Source: DASZVN01 sp035547055
Lineage (GTDB): Bacteria > Pseudomonadota > Alphaproteobacteria > Rhizobiales > Methylopilaceae
Direction: 5' to 3'
Assembly: GCA_035547055.1 (NCBI GenBank)
Contig: DASZVN010000134.1
Coordinates: 1 to 7,011 of the forward strand
DNA: 7,011 nt
How positions within the stretch are numbered: the first letter of the stretch is position 1; each line of letters begins with the position of its first letter. This document shows positions 1 to 5,576 of the stretch, one piece after another. The position numbers were made by a program, and so were the translations under genes. A model generated the notes under the pieces. The model did not search any database. It saw nothing but the letters and a program-made list of their open reading frames with translations, and was not told the DNA's origin.

Positions 1-24
1 AGCCCTGTACGGTCGAGGCAGGCT

Positions 25-53
25 TTGACATTTGGATGAAATAGGAATATATG
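25..53 (+). promoter_or_regulatory. candidate sigma-70-type promoter
   Basis: A perfect TTGACA hexamer lies at 25-30. After a 17-base spacer comes TATATG (48-53), which matches 4 of 6 positions of the TATAAT consensus. The site sits in a short AT-rich island (about 24-53) that stands out in very GC-rich DNA. Transcription would start near position 60 and run rightwards towards the cysteine-rich gene at 462, through several hairpins. The assignment rests on sequence match alone, and the downstream transcript is not identified. Confidence 0.4.
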
Positions 54-319
54 CAGCGTCATCCTCCTCCACGAGGGGCGCTTCGCGAGGCGTCGTCAGG
101 CGGGGGGAGGATCGGCGTCCGGCCGGGGCGGTTCGCAGCCGTCCTTTCCGGACGGCCTCGGGGCACCGCCCGGCCGCGAGAGCGGCCCGCGAGGAGCTCG
201 CTGACGGTCCCGGCGTGCGGCCGGTCTCGTCCTGTCCGCGCAATCGGGCGCATCAGGGAGGCCGGTCCACCAAACGCCGCCGGGAGCGAAAGCGCGGCCC
301 GGGGTCGACAAACCGCCGC
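54..319. other. gene-free stretch with two tight hairpins
   Basis: I see no credible protein gene here. Open frames exist on both strands, but their translations are arginine, proline and alanine rich, as expected from chance frames in GC-rich DNA, and no family motif appears. Two compact hairpins are visible. One has a 7-bp stem, 138-144 with 150-156, and a 5-base loop. The other has a 6-bp stem, 172-177 with 182-187, closed by a GAGA tetraloop of the stable GNRA type. Neither is followed by a T run, so neither looks like a classical intrinsic terminator. No tRNA, rRNA, RNase P, tmRNA or SRP RNA signature was recognised. The stretch could be a leader, a small RNA or intergenic DNA. Confidence 0.4.
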
Positions 320-401
320 CATGGAGCGCCGCAAGGCGAGCGCCCTGCGTCAACGGGCGCGCCACTGAACAGGACTAGGTCGCGCCTTGCGGCGCTCCAT
401 G
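320..401. repeat. 19-bp perfect inverted repeat with inner hairpin
   Basis: Arm 320-338 is the exact reverse complement of 383-401, separated by 44 bases. The interior holds a second perfect stem of 6 bp (340-345 with 355-360) and a 22-base unpaired stretch (361-382). Each arm can also fold by itself; in the left arm CGCC (327-330) and GGCG (335-338) flank a GCAA tetraloop. The heptamer GAGCGCC occurs twice, at 324-330 and 338-344. The structure ends 46 bases before the ribosome binding site of the next gene, so in a rightward transcript it would lie in the 5' leader. It could be a REP or MITE-like repeat, an attenuator-type structure or a terminator for upstream transcription. The pairing is certain from the sequence; the role is not. 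Confidence 0.7.
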
Positions 402-447
402 TCCCCTCGTCTTTTCCAAACCGGGCCGCACGGCGCCCCGGCAACGT

Positions 448-452
448 GGAGG
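448..452 (+). promoter_or_regulatory. ribosome binding site of the cysteine-rich gene
   Basis: GGAGG lies 9 bases before the ATG at 462. This picks the 462 start over a longer frame opening at a TTG at 387, whose first bases lie inside the right arm of the inverted repeat and have no comparable site. An ATG at 454 is out of frame and runs into a stop after two codons. Confidence 0.65.
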
Positions 453-461
453 CATGTCTTG

Positions 462-809
462 ATGCAGGAGGGACGGCCGGAAGTCGGCAGCGACGGGCAC
501 GGCAGGCGGAAGCCCGCGGCCGAGGCCGATTTCAATCGCCGCTGTGCCGACGTGCTGTGCATCTGGCACCTCTGCGGCCGCTCGGCCTGCCGCCGCAGCC
601 GCCGGTGCCGCGACCCCGAGGCCCGCTGCCTCCTCCGCCACGCCTGCCTCGTGCCGGTGAGAGCCCGCCTCTATCTCTGCGGCGTCCTCGACGGGATCGG
701 GGCTGGCACGCCGGAGGAGCAGGTCGATGCAGCGCTCCGCAAGGAGGAGATGGTGTTCACCGCCTGGCGCGTCGCTTGCGGCGCCGGCGACGGGCCGGCG
801 CGGTTCTAG
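462..809 (+). CDS. cysteine-rich small protein of unknown function
   Basis: This encodes 115 residues from an ATG with a good GGAGG site; a TAG ends it. Function is not recognised. Nine cysteines are present, at 28, 33, 38, 43, 49, 56, 62, 73 and 106. The first four are evenly spaced with four residues between each, in a strongly basic context (for example CRRSRRC, 43-49). The pattern resembles small CRRxRRC-type proteins that I recall from Rhizobiales, and it would suit metal binding or nucleic acid contact, but that is inference. The N-terminus (1-25) is polar and probably disordered. There is no signal peptide or membrane segment. The C-terminal part (about 84-104) looks helical. It stands alone, is preceded by the inverted repeat at 320-401, and converges on the host-attachment gene. 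It could in principle be a chance frame, but the start signal and the regular cysteine spacing argue for a gene. Confidence 0.6.
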   Translation: MQEGRPEVGSDGHGRRKPAAEADFNRRCADVLCIWHLCGRSACRRSRRCRDPEARCLLRHACLVPVRARLYLCGVLDGIGAGTPEEQVDAALRKEEMVFTAWRVACGAGDGPARF

Positions 810-817
810 GGGCGGAT

Positions 818-946
818 CCTCCCCCGTCGCAGACGGGGGAGGGGGACCATGCGAAGCATGGTGGAGGGGCGTGCGGGCGCCGATGGTTGCGGGACAGGCC
901 CCCTCCGCCTCGCTGCGCCCGCCGCCTCCCCGCGGCGCAGGCGAGG
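818..946. repeat. three-hairpin palindromic cluster, possible bidirectional terminator
   Basis: Three stems follow one another in the gap between two convergent genes. The first is an 11-bp perfect stem, 818-828 with 832-842, with a GCA loop. The second is a 7-bp perfect stem, 846-852 with 856-862, with a GAA loop (ACCATGC/GCATGGT). The third pairs 908-919 with 934-946 over 12 bp, with a single G bulge at 941. In addition GGAGGGG (863-869) can pair with CCCCTCC (900-906). The composition resembles interspersed palindromic repeats I recall from alphaproteobacterial genomes, where blocks of CCCCTCC flank small hairpins. No T tract follows, so termination would be by stem strength or Rho. The pairing is directly visible; repeat-family membership is from memory. 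Confidence 0.65.
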
Positions 947-958
947 ATCAACCTGCCG

Positions 959-1414
959 TCAGCCGCCGGCCGCGAGCAGCTTCTCGATGTCGCCGACGTC
1001 GTGGCCGGTGAGCGTCTTGTCGACCTCGGCGACGATGCGCTCGGCGACCTCCTTGTGGAACGACTTCCTGAGCTCGCCCAGCACCTTCGGCGGCGCCACC
1101 ACGACCAGCTTGTCGTAGCGGCCGGCATGGGCCTTGCGGTAGAGCGCGTCGGCGATGTCGCGGGCGAAGCGGTCCTCGGCGAGCTGGTGCCAGTCGGTCT
1201 CCTCCATCGCGGCGCGGCGCGGGCTGGCGGCGCTGGCGAAGCCGCGGCCGGGCTGGTCGGTGCCCTGCTCGCGGGCCGGCGGGTTGTCCTCGGCGAGCAC
1301 GTCCTCCACGATCAGGTTGGGATGCAGCGCGTCGCCCTTGTTGCGGTAGAAGATGGCCTTGGCGCCGTCGCCGATCAGGACCAGGGCGTCGTAGGGGATG
1401 CGGATGGCGGTCAT
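959..1414 (-). CDS. host attachment family protein
   Basis: This encodes 151 residues from the ATG at 1414. A longer version from a TTG at 1444 adds ten polar residues with no family support, so the ATG is preferred; upstream of it there is only a weak GAAGA-like site. The protein matches the family annotated as required for attachment to host cells, known from Agrobacterium-type bacteria. An N-terminal beta strand carries residues DALVLIGDGAKA (9-20). The middle holds DQPGRGFAS (53-61), SPRRAAMEETDWHQ (64-77) and then RFARDIADALYR (82-93). The conserved LVVVAPPKVLGELR core is at 103-116, and DKTLTGHDVGDIEKLL at 132-147 closes the protein. The length is normal for the family. There is no signal peptide, so it is probably cytoplasmic and acts indirectly; the fold is related to the release-factor-like (baeRF) group. 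The biochemical role is unknown. It is divergent from the BrkB gene, with a 113-base gap. Confidence 0.85.
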   Translation of the reverse strand: MTAIRIPYDALVLIGDGAKAIFYRNKGDALHPNLIVEDVLAEDNPPAREQGTDQPGRGFASAASPRRAAMEETDWHQLAEDRFARDIADALYRKAHAGRYDKLVVVAPPKVLGELRKSFHKEVAERIVAEVDKTLTGHDVGDIEKLLAAGG

Positions 1415-1527
1415 CGGGTCTTCTGCCTCGCTCTTACGGGCCAACGCGGCGGTCTCGCCGGCCGTTCCGGCGCCGGCGCGGCAACCATCCTCCGCGACGC
1501 CGCATTGAGCGCGGGGAGGAGGCGAGC

Positions 1528-2430
1528 GTGATCCCGCGGTGGCTGAAGCAGGGCGTGAGCTTCGCGCTCGACCTCAACGACCGCTTCGGCCGTCATTATG
1601 GCTGGGCGATGGCAAGCCACATCGCGCTGTCGGTCTTGCTCGCGGTGTTCCCGTTCCTGATCGTGGTGGTGGCGCTAACGAGCTTCCTGTCGACGCCCGA
1701 GGCCGCGAGCCAGGTGGTGCGCCTCGCGTTCGAGAACTGGCCGCCGGCGGTGGCGGAGACCTTCTCCAGCCAGCTCACCCAGGTGCTGCACAACCAGAGC
1801 GGCGGGCTCCTCACCTTCGGCATCGTGCTCCTGATCTGGTCGTCGTCGTCGGGGGTCGAGGCGCTCCGCCTCGCGCTCGACAGCGCCTACGGCACCCAGG
1901 AAGCGCGCTCGTGGTGGCTGCTCCGCCTGGAGAGCCTGGCGTTCGTCCTGCTCGGCGCGCTCGCGATGTTCGTCCTGACCGGCGCGGTGGTGCTCTACCC
2001 GATCATCTGGGACGCCGCGATCCACGCGCTGCCGCTGGTGCGCCGCTTCGCCTTCGTCTCGACGATCGGCCGCTTCGCCCTGTCGGGCGCCTTCCTCCTG
2101 GTGGCGCTGGTGGTGTTCCACGTCTGGCTGCCCTATGGCCGGCGCCGCCTCGTCGCGGTGCTGCCGGGGGTGGGGCTGACGCTCCTCCTCTGGCTCCTGA
2201 TCGCGACCGGCTTCGGCTACTATCTCGGCCATTTCTCGAACTACGCCGCGACCTATGCCGGGCTCGGCGGCATCATCGCCGCGATCCTGTTCCTCTATTT
2301 CAACTCGGTCGTCTTCATCCTCGGCGCCGAGTTCAACGCCGCGCTGGCCGACCGGCGCAAGGCGCGGAGGGAAGCGGTGGCCGCGGCCGCGCCGGAGGTC
2401 GCCGCGCCGCCCGCCAAGCTGCGCGCCTAG
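1528..2430 (+). CDS. YihY/BrkB family inner membrane protein
   Basis: This encodes 300 residues starting with GTG; AGGAGG at 1517-1522, 5 bases upstream, supports this start. It belongs to the YihY/virulence factor BrkB family, a group of polytopic inner membrane proteins often called putative transporters and once misnamed RNase BN. Six hydrophobic segments can be read, at about 29-54, 93-110, 133-161, 183-202, 206-235 and 243-273. The family signature is clear in the last one (YAGLGGIIAAILFLYFNS at 243-260, then LGAEFNA at 265-271). The GTQEARSWW stretch (122-130) between segments two and three is also typical. The tail (275-300) is charged and then alanine/proline rich, presumably cytoplasmic. 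The substrate is unknown. The monooxygenase starts 61 bases downstream on the same strand, so the two may be co-transcribed, although no functional link is obvious. Confidence 0.93.
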   Translation: MIPRWLKQGVSFALDLNDRFGRHYGWAMASHIALSVLLAVFPFLIVVVALTSFLSTPEAASQVVRLAFENWPPAVAETFSSQLTQVLHNQSGGLLTFGIVLLIWSSSSGVEALRLALDSAYGTQEARSWWLLRLESLAFVLLGALAMFVLTGAVVLYPIIWDAAIHALPLVRRFAFVSTIGRFALSGAFLLVALVVFHVWLPYGRRRLVAVLPGVGLTLLLWLLIATGFGYYLGHFSNYAATYAGLGGIIAAILFLYFNSVVFILGAEFNAALADRRKARREAVAAAAPEVAAPPAKLRA

Positions 2431-2449
2431 CCGGGTTGGAAACTGGCCG

Positions 2450-2483
2450 CCGCCGTGACAGAACCGCTGCAAGCAGACGGCGG
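2450..2483 (+). promoter_or_regulatory. leader hairpin overlapping the monooxygenase ribosome binding region
   Basis: CCGCCGT (2450-2456) pairs with ACGGCGG (2477-2483). The pairing continues inward as CTG/CAG (2467-2469 with 2474-2476) after a one-sided 10-base bulge. The 3' arm runs into the purine-rich GGGGA (2482-2486) that serves as ribosome binding site for the ATG at 2492. Folding could therefore limit initiation. In DNA this GC-rich such pairing can occur by chance, so the role is speculative. Confidence 0.25.
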
Positions 2484-2491
2484 GGAACGGC

Positions 2492-4102
2492 ATGGACAGC
2501 GAGGTGATCATCGTCGGCGCCGGGCCGGTCGGGCTGACGCTCGCGATCGATCTCGGCCGGCGCGGCGTCCGGACGACGCTCATCGAGCGCAAGGCGGCGC
2601 CCGAGTTCCTGCCCAAGATGGAGCGCTGCAACGCCCGCACGATGGAGATCTACCGCCGCATGGGCCTTGCCGCGCGCATCCGTGCCGCGGGCCTGCCGGC
2701 CGACGTGCCGATGGACGTGTTCGTCGTGCTCACGCTCGCCCGGCCGCCGCTCCTGCACCTGCCCTATCCCTCGGTCGCGGCGGCGAGGGAAAGGATCGCG
2801 GCGGTGAACGACGGCACGATGCCGGCCGAGCCCTACCAGCTCATCTCGCAATACACGCTGGAACCGCTGCTGAAGGAGGTCGCCGAGGGCCTGCCGGCGG
2901 TCGCCGTGCGCTACGGCACCGAGTTCGTGTCGCTGACGCAGGACGCGGAGGGCGTGACCGCCACGGTCGTCGCCGGCGGGTCGCGCGAGACGCTGCGCGG
3001 GCGCTACCTCGTCGGCTGCGACGGCGGCGCGAGCCCGGTGCGGAAGTCGCTCGGCATCGCGCTCCAGGGCGACGGCAGCCTGATGGAGCTGCAGCAGGCG
3101 CTGTTCCGCTGCGACGGCCTGTTCGAGCGCATCCCGGTCGGCGACGGGCCGGGCAAGGGGCGGCACTACCACGTCGCCGACGACCATGCCGGCTTCCTGA
3201 TCATGCAGGACTCGACGAAGCACTTCACCTTCCACGCCACGCTGAAGACCGCGGAGGAGATGCGGCGCCGCTTCGAGGAGGTGATCGCGCTGCCGCTGCC
3301 CTACGAGATGCTGTCGTGCAATCCGTGGCGGCAGAACCTGCTGCTGGCCGACCGCTACCGCGACGGGCGGGTGTTCCTCGCCGGCGACGCGGTGCACCTC
3401 GTCACGCCGAGCGGCGGGCTCGGCATGAACACCGGGGTGGGCGACGCGGTCGACCTCGGCTGGAAGCTCGCCGCGGTGCTGCGCGGCTGGGGCGGCGACG
3501 GGCTGCTCTCATCCTACGAGGTCGAGCGGCGGCAGGTCGGCGAGCGCAATGTCGGCGCCTCGCGCTACGCCACCGTCGGCCGCCGCACCTGGCGTGCCGC
3601 GTGGCGGCCCGAGATCACTGACGAGACCCCGGCCGGCCAGGCGGCGCGGGACAACCTCTCGCGCATCGCCGATATCGAGCAGCGCAAGACCAACGAGATG
3701 ATCGGCGCCGAGCTCGGCTACCGCTATCGCGGCTCCCAGGTGATCGCTGAGGAGGAGGGCGGCCCGGACCAGCCGCTGATGGCGTATTCTCCCACCATCT
3801 GGCCCGGCGCGCGCCTGCCGCATGTCCGCCTCGCCGACGGCCGCCCGATCCAGGACTTGATCCCGGCCGAGGGCTACACGCTGCTCCGGCTCGGCGGCGC
3901 GCAGGCGGAGACCGGGCTGGTCGCCGCCTTCGGCCATTACGGAGCGCCGCTCGCCCAGCTCGACATCGCCGAGGAGGCGCCGCGCGAGATCTACGGCTAC
4001 GACCTGATCCTGCTCCGGCCCGACCTCCACGTGGCCTGGCGCGGCAACCTCGCGCCTGACGATCCCGCTGCGCTCGCGGCGAAGGTGACAGGGCACCTGT
4101 AG
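2492..4102 (+). CDS. FAD-dependent aromatic-ring hydroxylase-type monooxygenase
   Basis: This encodes 536 residues of a class A flavoprotein monooxygenase, the group that includes TfdB, PheA and MhpA hydroxylases. Such enzymes use NAD(P)H and O2 to hydroxylate aromatic or polyketide-like substrates in the cytoplasm. The N-terminal Rossmann motif is VGAGPVG (8-14), ending in the acidic E32 of LIERK that holds the ADP ribose. NARTMEIYRRMGL (47-59) is the usual substrate/flavin-side segment. The DG motif is GCDGGASPVRKSLG (175-188). The GD motif is FLAGDAVH (295-302), followed by PSGGLGMNTGVGDA (306-319) for FAD binding. ELGYRYRGS (407-415) and PGARLPHVRLADGRP (438-452) lead into a thioredoxin-like C-terminal domain (about 438-536), which matches full-length phenol hydroxylase relatives. 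One variation is DAVDLGWKL (318-326), where most relatives have Asn in place of Asp. The substrate cannot be read from the sequence. Start: ATG after GGGGA. The stop codon overlaps the repeat at 4099. Confidence 0.92.
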   Translation: MDSEVIIVGAGPVGLTLAIDLGRRGVRTTLIERKAAPEFLPKMERCNARTMEIYRRMGLAARIRAAGLPADVPMDVFVVLTLARPPLLHLPYPSVAAARERIAAVNDGTMPAEPYQLISQYTLEPLLKEVAEGLPAVAVRYGTEFVSLTQDAEGVTATVVAGGSRETLRGRYLVGCDGGASPVRKSLGIALQGDGSLMELQQALFRCDGLFERIPVGDGPGKGRHYHVADDHAGFLIMQDSTKHFTFHATLKTAEEMRRRFEEVIALPLPYEMLSCNPWRQNLLLADRYRDGRVFLAGDAVHLVTPSGGLGMNTGVGDAVDLGWKLAAVLRGWGGDGLLSSYEVERRQVGERNVGASRYATVGRRTWRAAWRPEITDETPAGQAARDNLSRIADIEQRKTNEMIGAELGYRYRGSQVIAEEEGGPDQPLMAYSPTIWPGARLPHVRLADGRPIQDLIPAEGYTLLRLGGAQAETGLVAAFGHYGAPLAQLDIAEEAPREIYGYDLILLRPDLHVAWRGNLAPDDPAALAAKVTGHL

Positions 4103-4162
4103 GGTGTGCATCGGCAAGGCCGATGCGCACCAGGGTGCACATGCTCCGCATGCCCACCCTAC
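4099..4162. repeat. double-hairpin REP-like element between convergent genes
   Basis: GTAGGGTG (4099-4106) and CACCCTAC (4155-4162) are exact inverted copies that bound the element. Inside are two stems. The left one, 4103-4115 with 4119-4131, is 13 bp with one G-T pair and an AAG loop. The right one pairs 4132-4137 with 4155-4160 and, after a 2-base mismatch, 4140-4144 with 4148-4152 around a TCC loop. The outer ends can pair with each other instead, giving a cruciform. The first bases include the TAG stop of the monooxygenase (4100-4102), and the element ends six bases before the crotonase stop. It probably also works as a bidirectional terminator, although there is no T tract. GTAGGGTG-ended palindromes are, from memory, common interspersed repeats in Proteobacteria. 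Confidence 0.75.
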
Positions 4163-4168
4163 GAAGCC

Positions 4169-4978
4169 TCACCGCCCCTTGAAGCGGGGCGGGCGCTTCT
4201 CGCGGAAGGCGGTGACGGCCTCGACGAAATCCTCGGTCGCCATCATGCCGCCCTGGAAATCGCGCTCGACGTCGAGCTGGCGGTCGAAGCTGTTCGAGGC
4301 CGCCGCGTCGAGGCAGAGCGACAGCGTCTCCATCGCCTTCTGCGGCCCGGCGCACAGGCGCTGCGCCAGCGTGTTCGCCTCGCCGAGGAGGACGTCGTCG
4401 TCGACCGTCTTCCAGATCAGGCCCCAGGCCTCGGCCTGCTCGGCCGGCAGCCGGTCGCCGAGGAGCGCGAGGCCGGTCGCGCGGGCGCGGCCGAGCCGGC
4501 GGACGAGCTGCCAGCTCGCGCCCATGTCCGGCATGATGCCGAGCGAGGGCGTGAACGGGAACGAGAAATAGGCCGAGCGCGCCGCCAGCACGATGTCGCC
4601 GGTCAGCGCGATCGCGGCGCCGCCGCCGACCGCCGGGCCGTTCACGGCCATCACCTTCGGCCGCGGGAAGGCGTAGAGCGCCCGCATCAGCGGATTGATG
4701 TCGTCGTCGAGCCGGGCGCGGACGTGCTGGCTGCGCTCCTCCGGCGTCGCGTCCACCTGCATCCGGCCGGGGTCGCGCAGGTCGGCGCCGGCGCAGAAGG
4801 CGCGCCCCGCCCCGGTCATCAGCATGACCTTGACCGCCGGGTCGCTGCCGAGCCGCTCGACGGTCTCGCGGAGCTTGGCGGTGATCGCCCGGTCGAGCGC
4901 GTTCAGCACGTCCGGCCGGTTGAGGGTGACGGTCGCGATGCCGTCCGTCACCGTGCACAGGACCACGTCGTCTGCCAT
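4169..4978 (-). CDS. PaaG-like crotonase (enoyl-CoA hydratase/isomerase family)
   Basis: This encodes 269 residues from the ATG at 4978, a normal family length. The crotonase core is clear: VTLNRPDVLNAL (17-28), the first oxyanion segment FCAGADL (61-67), the second one AVNGPAVGGGA (111-121), then GDIVLAARSAYFSF (127-140) and LGIMPDMGASW (146-156). Both catalytic glutamates of true enoyl-CoA hydratases are missing: those positions read A122 and T143. Instead D151 in PDMGAS sits where PaaG, the isomerase of ring-epoxy-phenylacetyl-CoA, has its catalytic Asp. The C-terminal half also reads like PaaG: LALLGDRLPAEQAEAWGLIW (170-189), DRQLDVERDFQ (232-242) and a final FREKRPPRFKGR (258-269). An isomerase acting on a CoA thioester is therefore more likely than a hydratase. 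No other phenylacetate genes are in view, so the pathway is open; a link to the convergent monooxygenase is only a guess. Confidence 0.88.
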   Translation of the reverse strand: MADDVVLCTVTDGIATVTLNRPDVLNALDRAITAKLRETVERLGSDPAVKVMLMTGAGRAFCAGADLRDPGRMQVDATPEERSQHVRARLDDDINPLMRALYAFPRPKVMAVNGPAVGGGAAIALTGDIVLAARSAYFSFPFTPSLGIMPDMGASWQLVRRLGRARATGLALLGDRLPAEQAEAWGLIWKTVDDDVLLGEANTLAQRLCAGPQKAMETLSLCLDAAASNSFDRQLDVERDFQGGMMATEDFVEAVTAFREKRPPRFKGR

Positions 4979-4985
4979 CGCCCGT

Positions 4986-4992
4986 CCTCCTT
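4986..4992 (-). promoter_or_regulatory. strong ribosome binding site of the crotonase gene
   Basis: On the minus strand AAGGAGG lies 7 bases before the ATG at 4978. It fixes the start there rather than at a frame opening 17 codons further upstream, which would read through this site and into the 3' end of the frameshifted gene. Confidence 0.85.
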
Positions 4993-5001
4993 CCTTCGCC
5001 G

Positions 5002-5576
5002 TCACTCGCCCAACTGCGCCGTGATCCATTCCGTCGCCATGACATGAAAGTCATTGAACGTAATTTCGCTGATGTCGATTCGGCGTGCGGCGCAGATATC
5101 GGGAATGGCGCTCTGAAAGCGGGAGTACTCCTCAGCGATCCGGCGGCCTCCCGGAACGCCGGGTCCGCGGACCTCATTACGAAGCCAGCTCGCAACCTCT
5201 GTGATCAATATGTCGACCAGTCCAATAGGAATTGCTGAAAGCGATAAGGCGCCCGGTCGAGGATAAGAACCTTCTTCTGCCGGTGCTTGGGCGCCAATGT
5301 CTTGGCTCCTAGAAACAGCCCGAGCTCGAAGGGCATGTTGAAGCGCGGCAGACCGGAGCTTCGATCGGGCTCGGTCAGCGAAATGTCGTGAATGCCGTAA
5401 GGGCAATCGGCAATGATTCTGCAGATCTTGTCGAAGCGAACCTCGCCGCCGTCGTCGTTTTCACGGGCACAGCGTGGAACGAAGCCGGAGCGCAGCACCG
5501 CGAAGACGGTGGCACGGAAATGATCCTGGTAGTCGGACGTGAACGGACAGTTGATGAAGACGTCGCGGCTGCTCAT
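5002..5576 (-). pseudogene. frameshifted DVFINCPF-family conserved protein of unknown function
   Basis: Two overlapping minus-strand frames together make one protein of about 190 residues. The first (from the ATG at 5576) runs 123 residues with SRDVFINCPFTSDY (3-16), KICRIIADCPYGIHDIS (50-66), LPRFNMPFELGLFLGAK (76-92) and KKVLILDRAPYRFQQF (101-116), then drifts and stops at 5205-5207. The second frame then continues the family with EVASWLRNE, PGVPGGRRIAEEYSRFQ and EITFNDFHVMATEWI, to a TGA at 5002-5004. From memory, intact relatives follow YRYQxF with ISDIAGQDI and reach VRxWL later; here that middle stretch is shortened and out of frame. This points to small deletions near 5205-5228. The family's function is unknown. 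The N-terminus resembles Rossmann-like nucleotide-processing folds such as nucleoside deoxyribosyltransferase or TIR-like proteins, which is inference. GC is low for the window. A sequencing error or programmed frameshift cannot be excluded. Confidence 0.75.

Noticed and set aside
51..368. A 105-codon plus-strand frame with an AGGA just before its ATG at 51
   Set aside because: The start signal is tempting, but the product is low-complexity basic sequence and the frame ends within the inverted repeat; no homology-like motif is visible.
1415..1444. A longer attachment protein starting at TTG 1444
   Set aside because: The added ten residues are polar and lie outside the family's usual start; the ATG at 1414 begins directly before the first beta strand.
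1456..1478. A GC-rich hairpin in the divergent gap between the attachment and BrkB genes
   Set aside because: It is a 9-bp stem with a 2-base bulge, made only of G and C; this is common by chance here. No promoter hexamers or operator-like symmetry support a function.
32..1531. A 499-codon plus-strand open frame covering the left end and the attachment gene
   Set aside because: Its translation is arginine, alanine and proline rich without family motifs, and it runs antisense to the well-supported attachment gene. Long chance frames are expected at this GC.
1675..2640. A 321-codon minus-strand frame opposite the BrkB gene
   Set aside because: It is highly charged with Arg/Glu/Gln runs, which is the typical antisense shadow of a hydrophobic protein gene.
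2333..3397. A 354-codon minus-strand frame opposite the monooxygenase
   Set aside because: It is an antisense shadow of a gene with full FAD-binding motifs; it has no motif of its own.
3615..5195. A 526-codon minus-strand frame across the monooxygenase end and the crotonase
   Set aside because: It is a frame shadow: the crotonase in the neighbouring frame has a full set of family motifs and its own ribosome binding site, while this frame has none.
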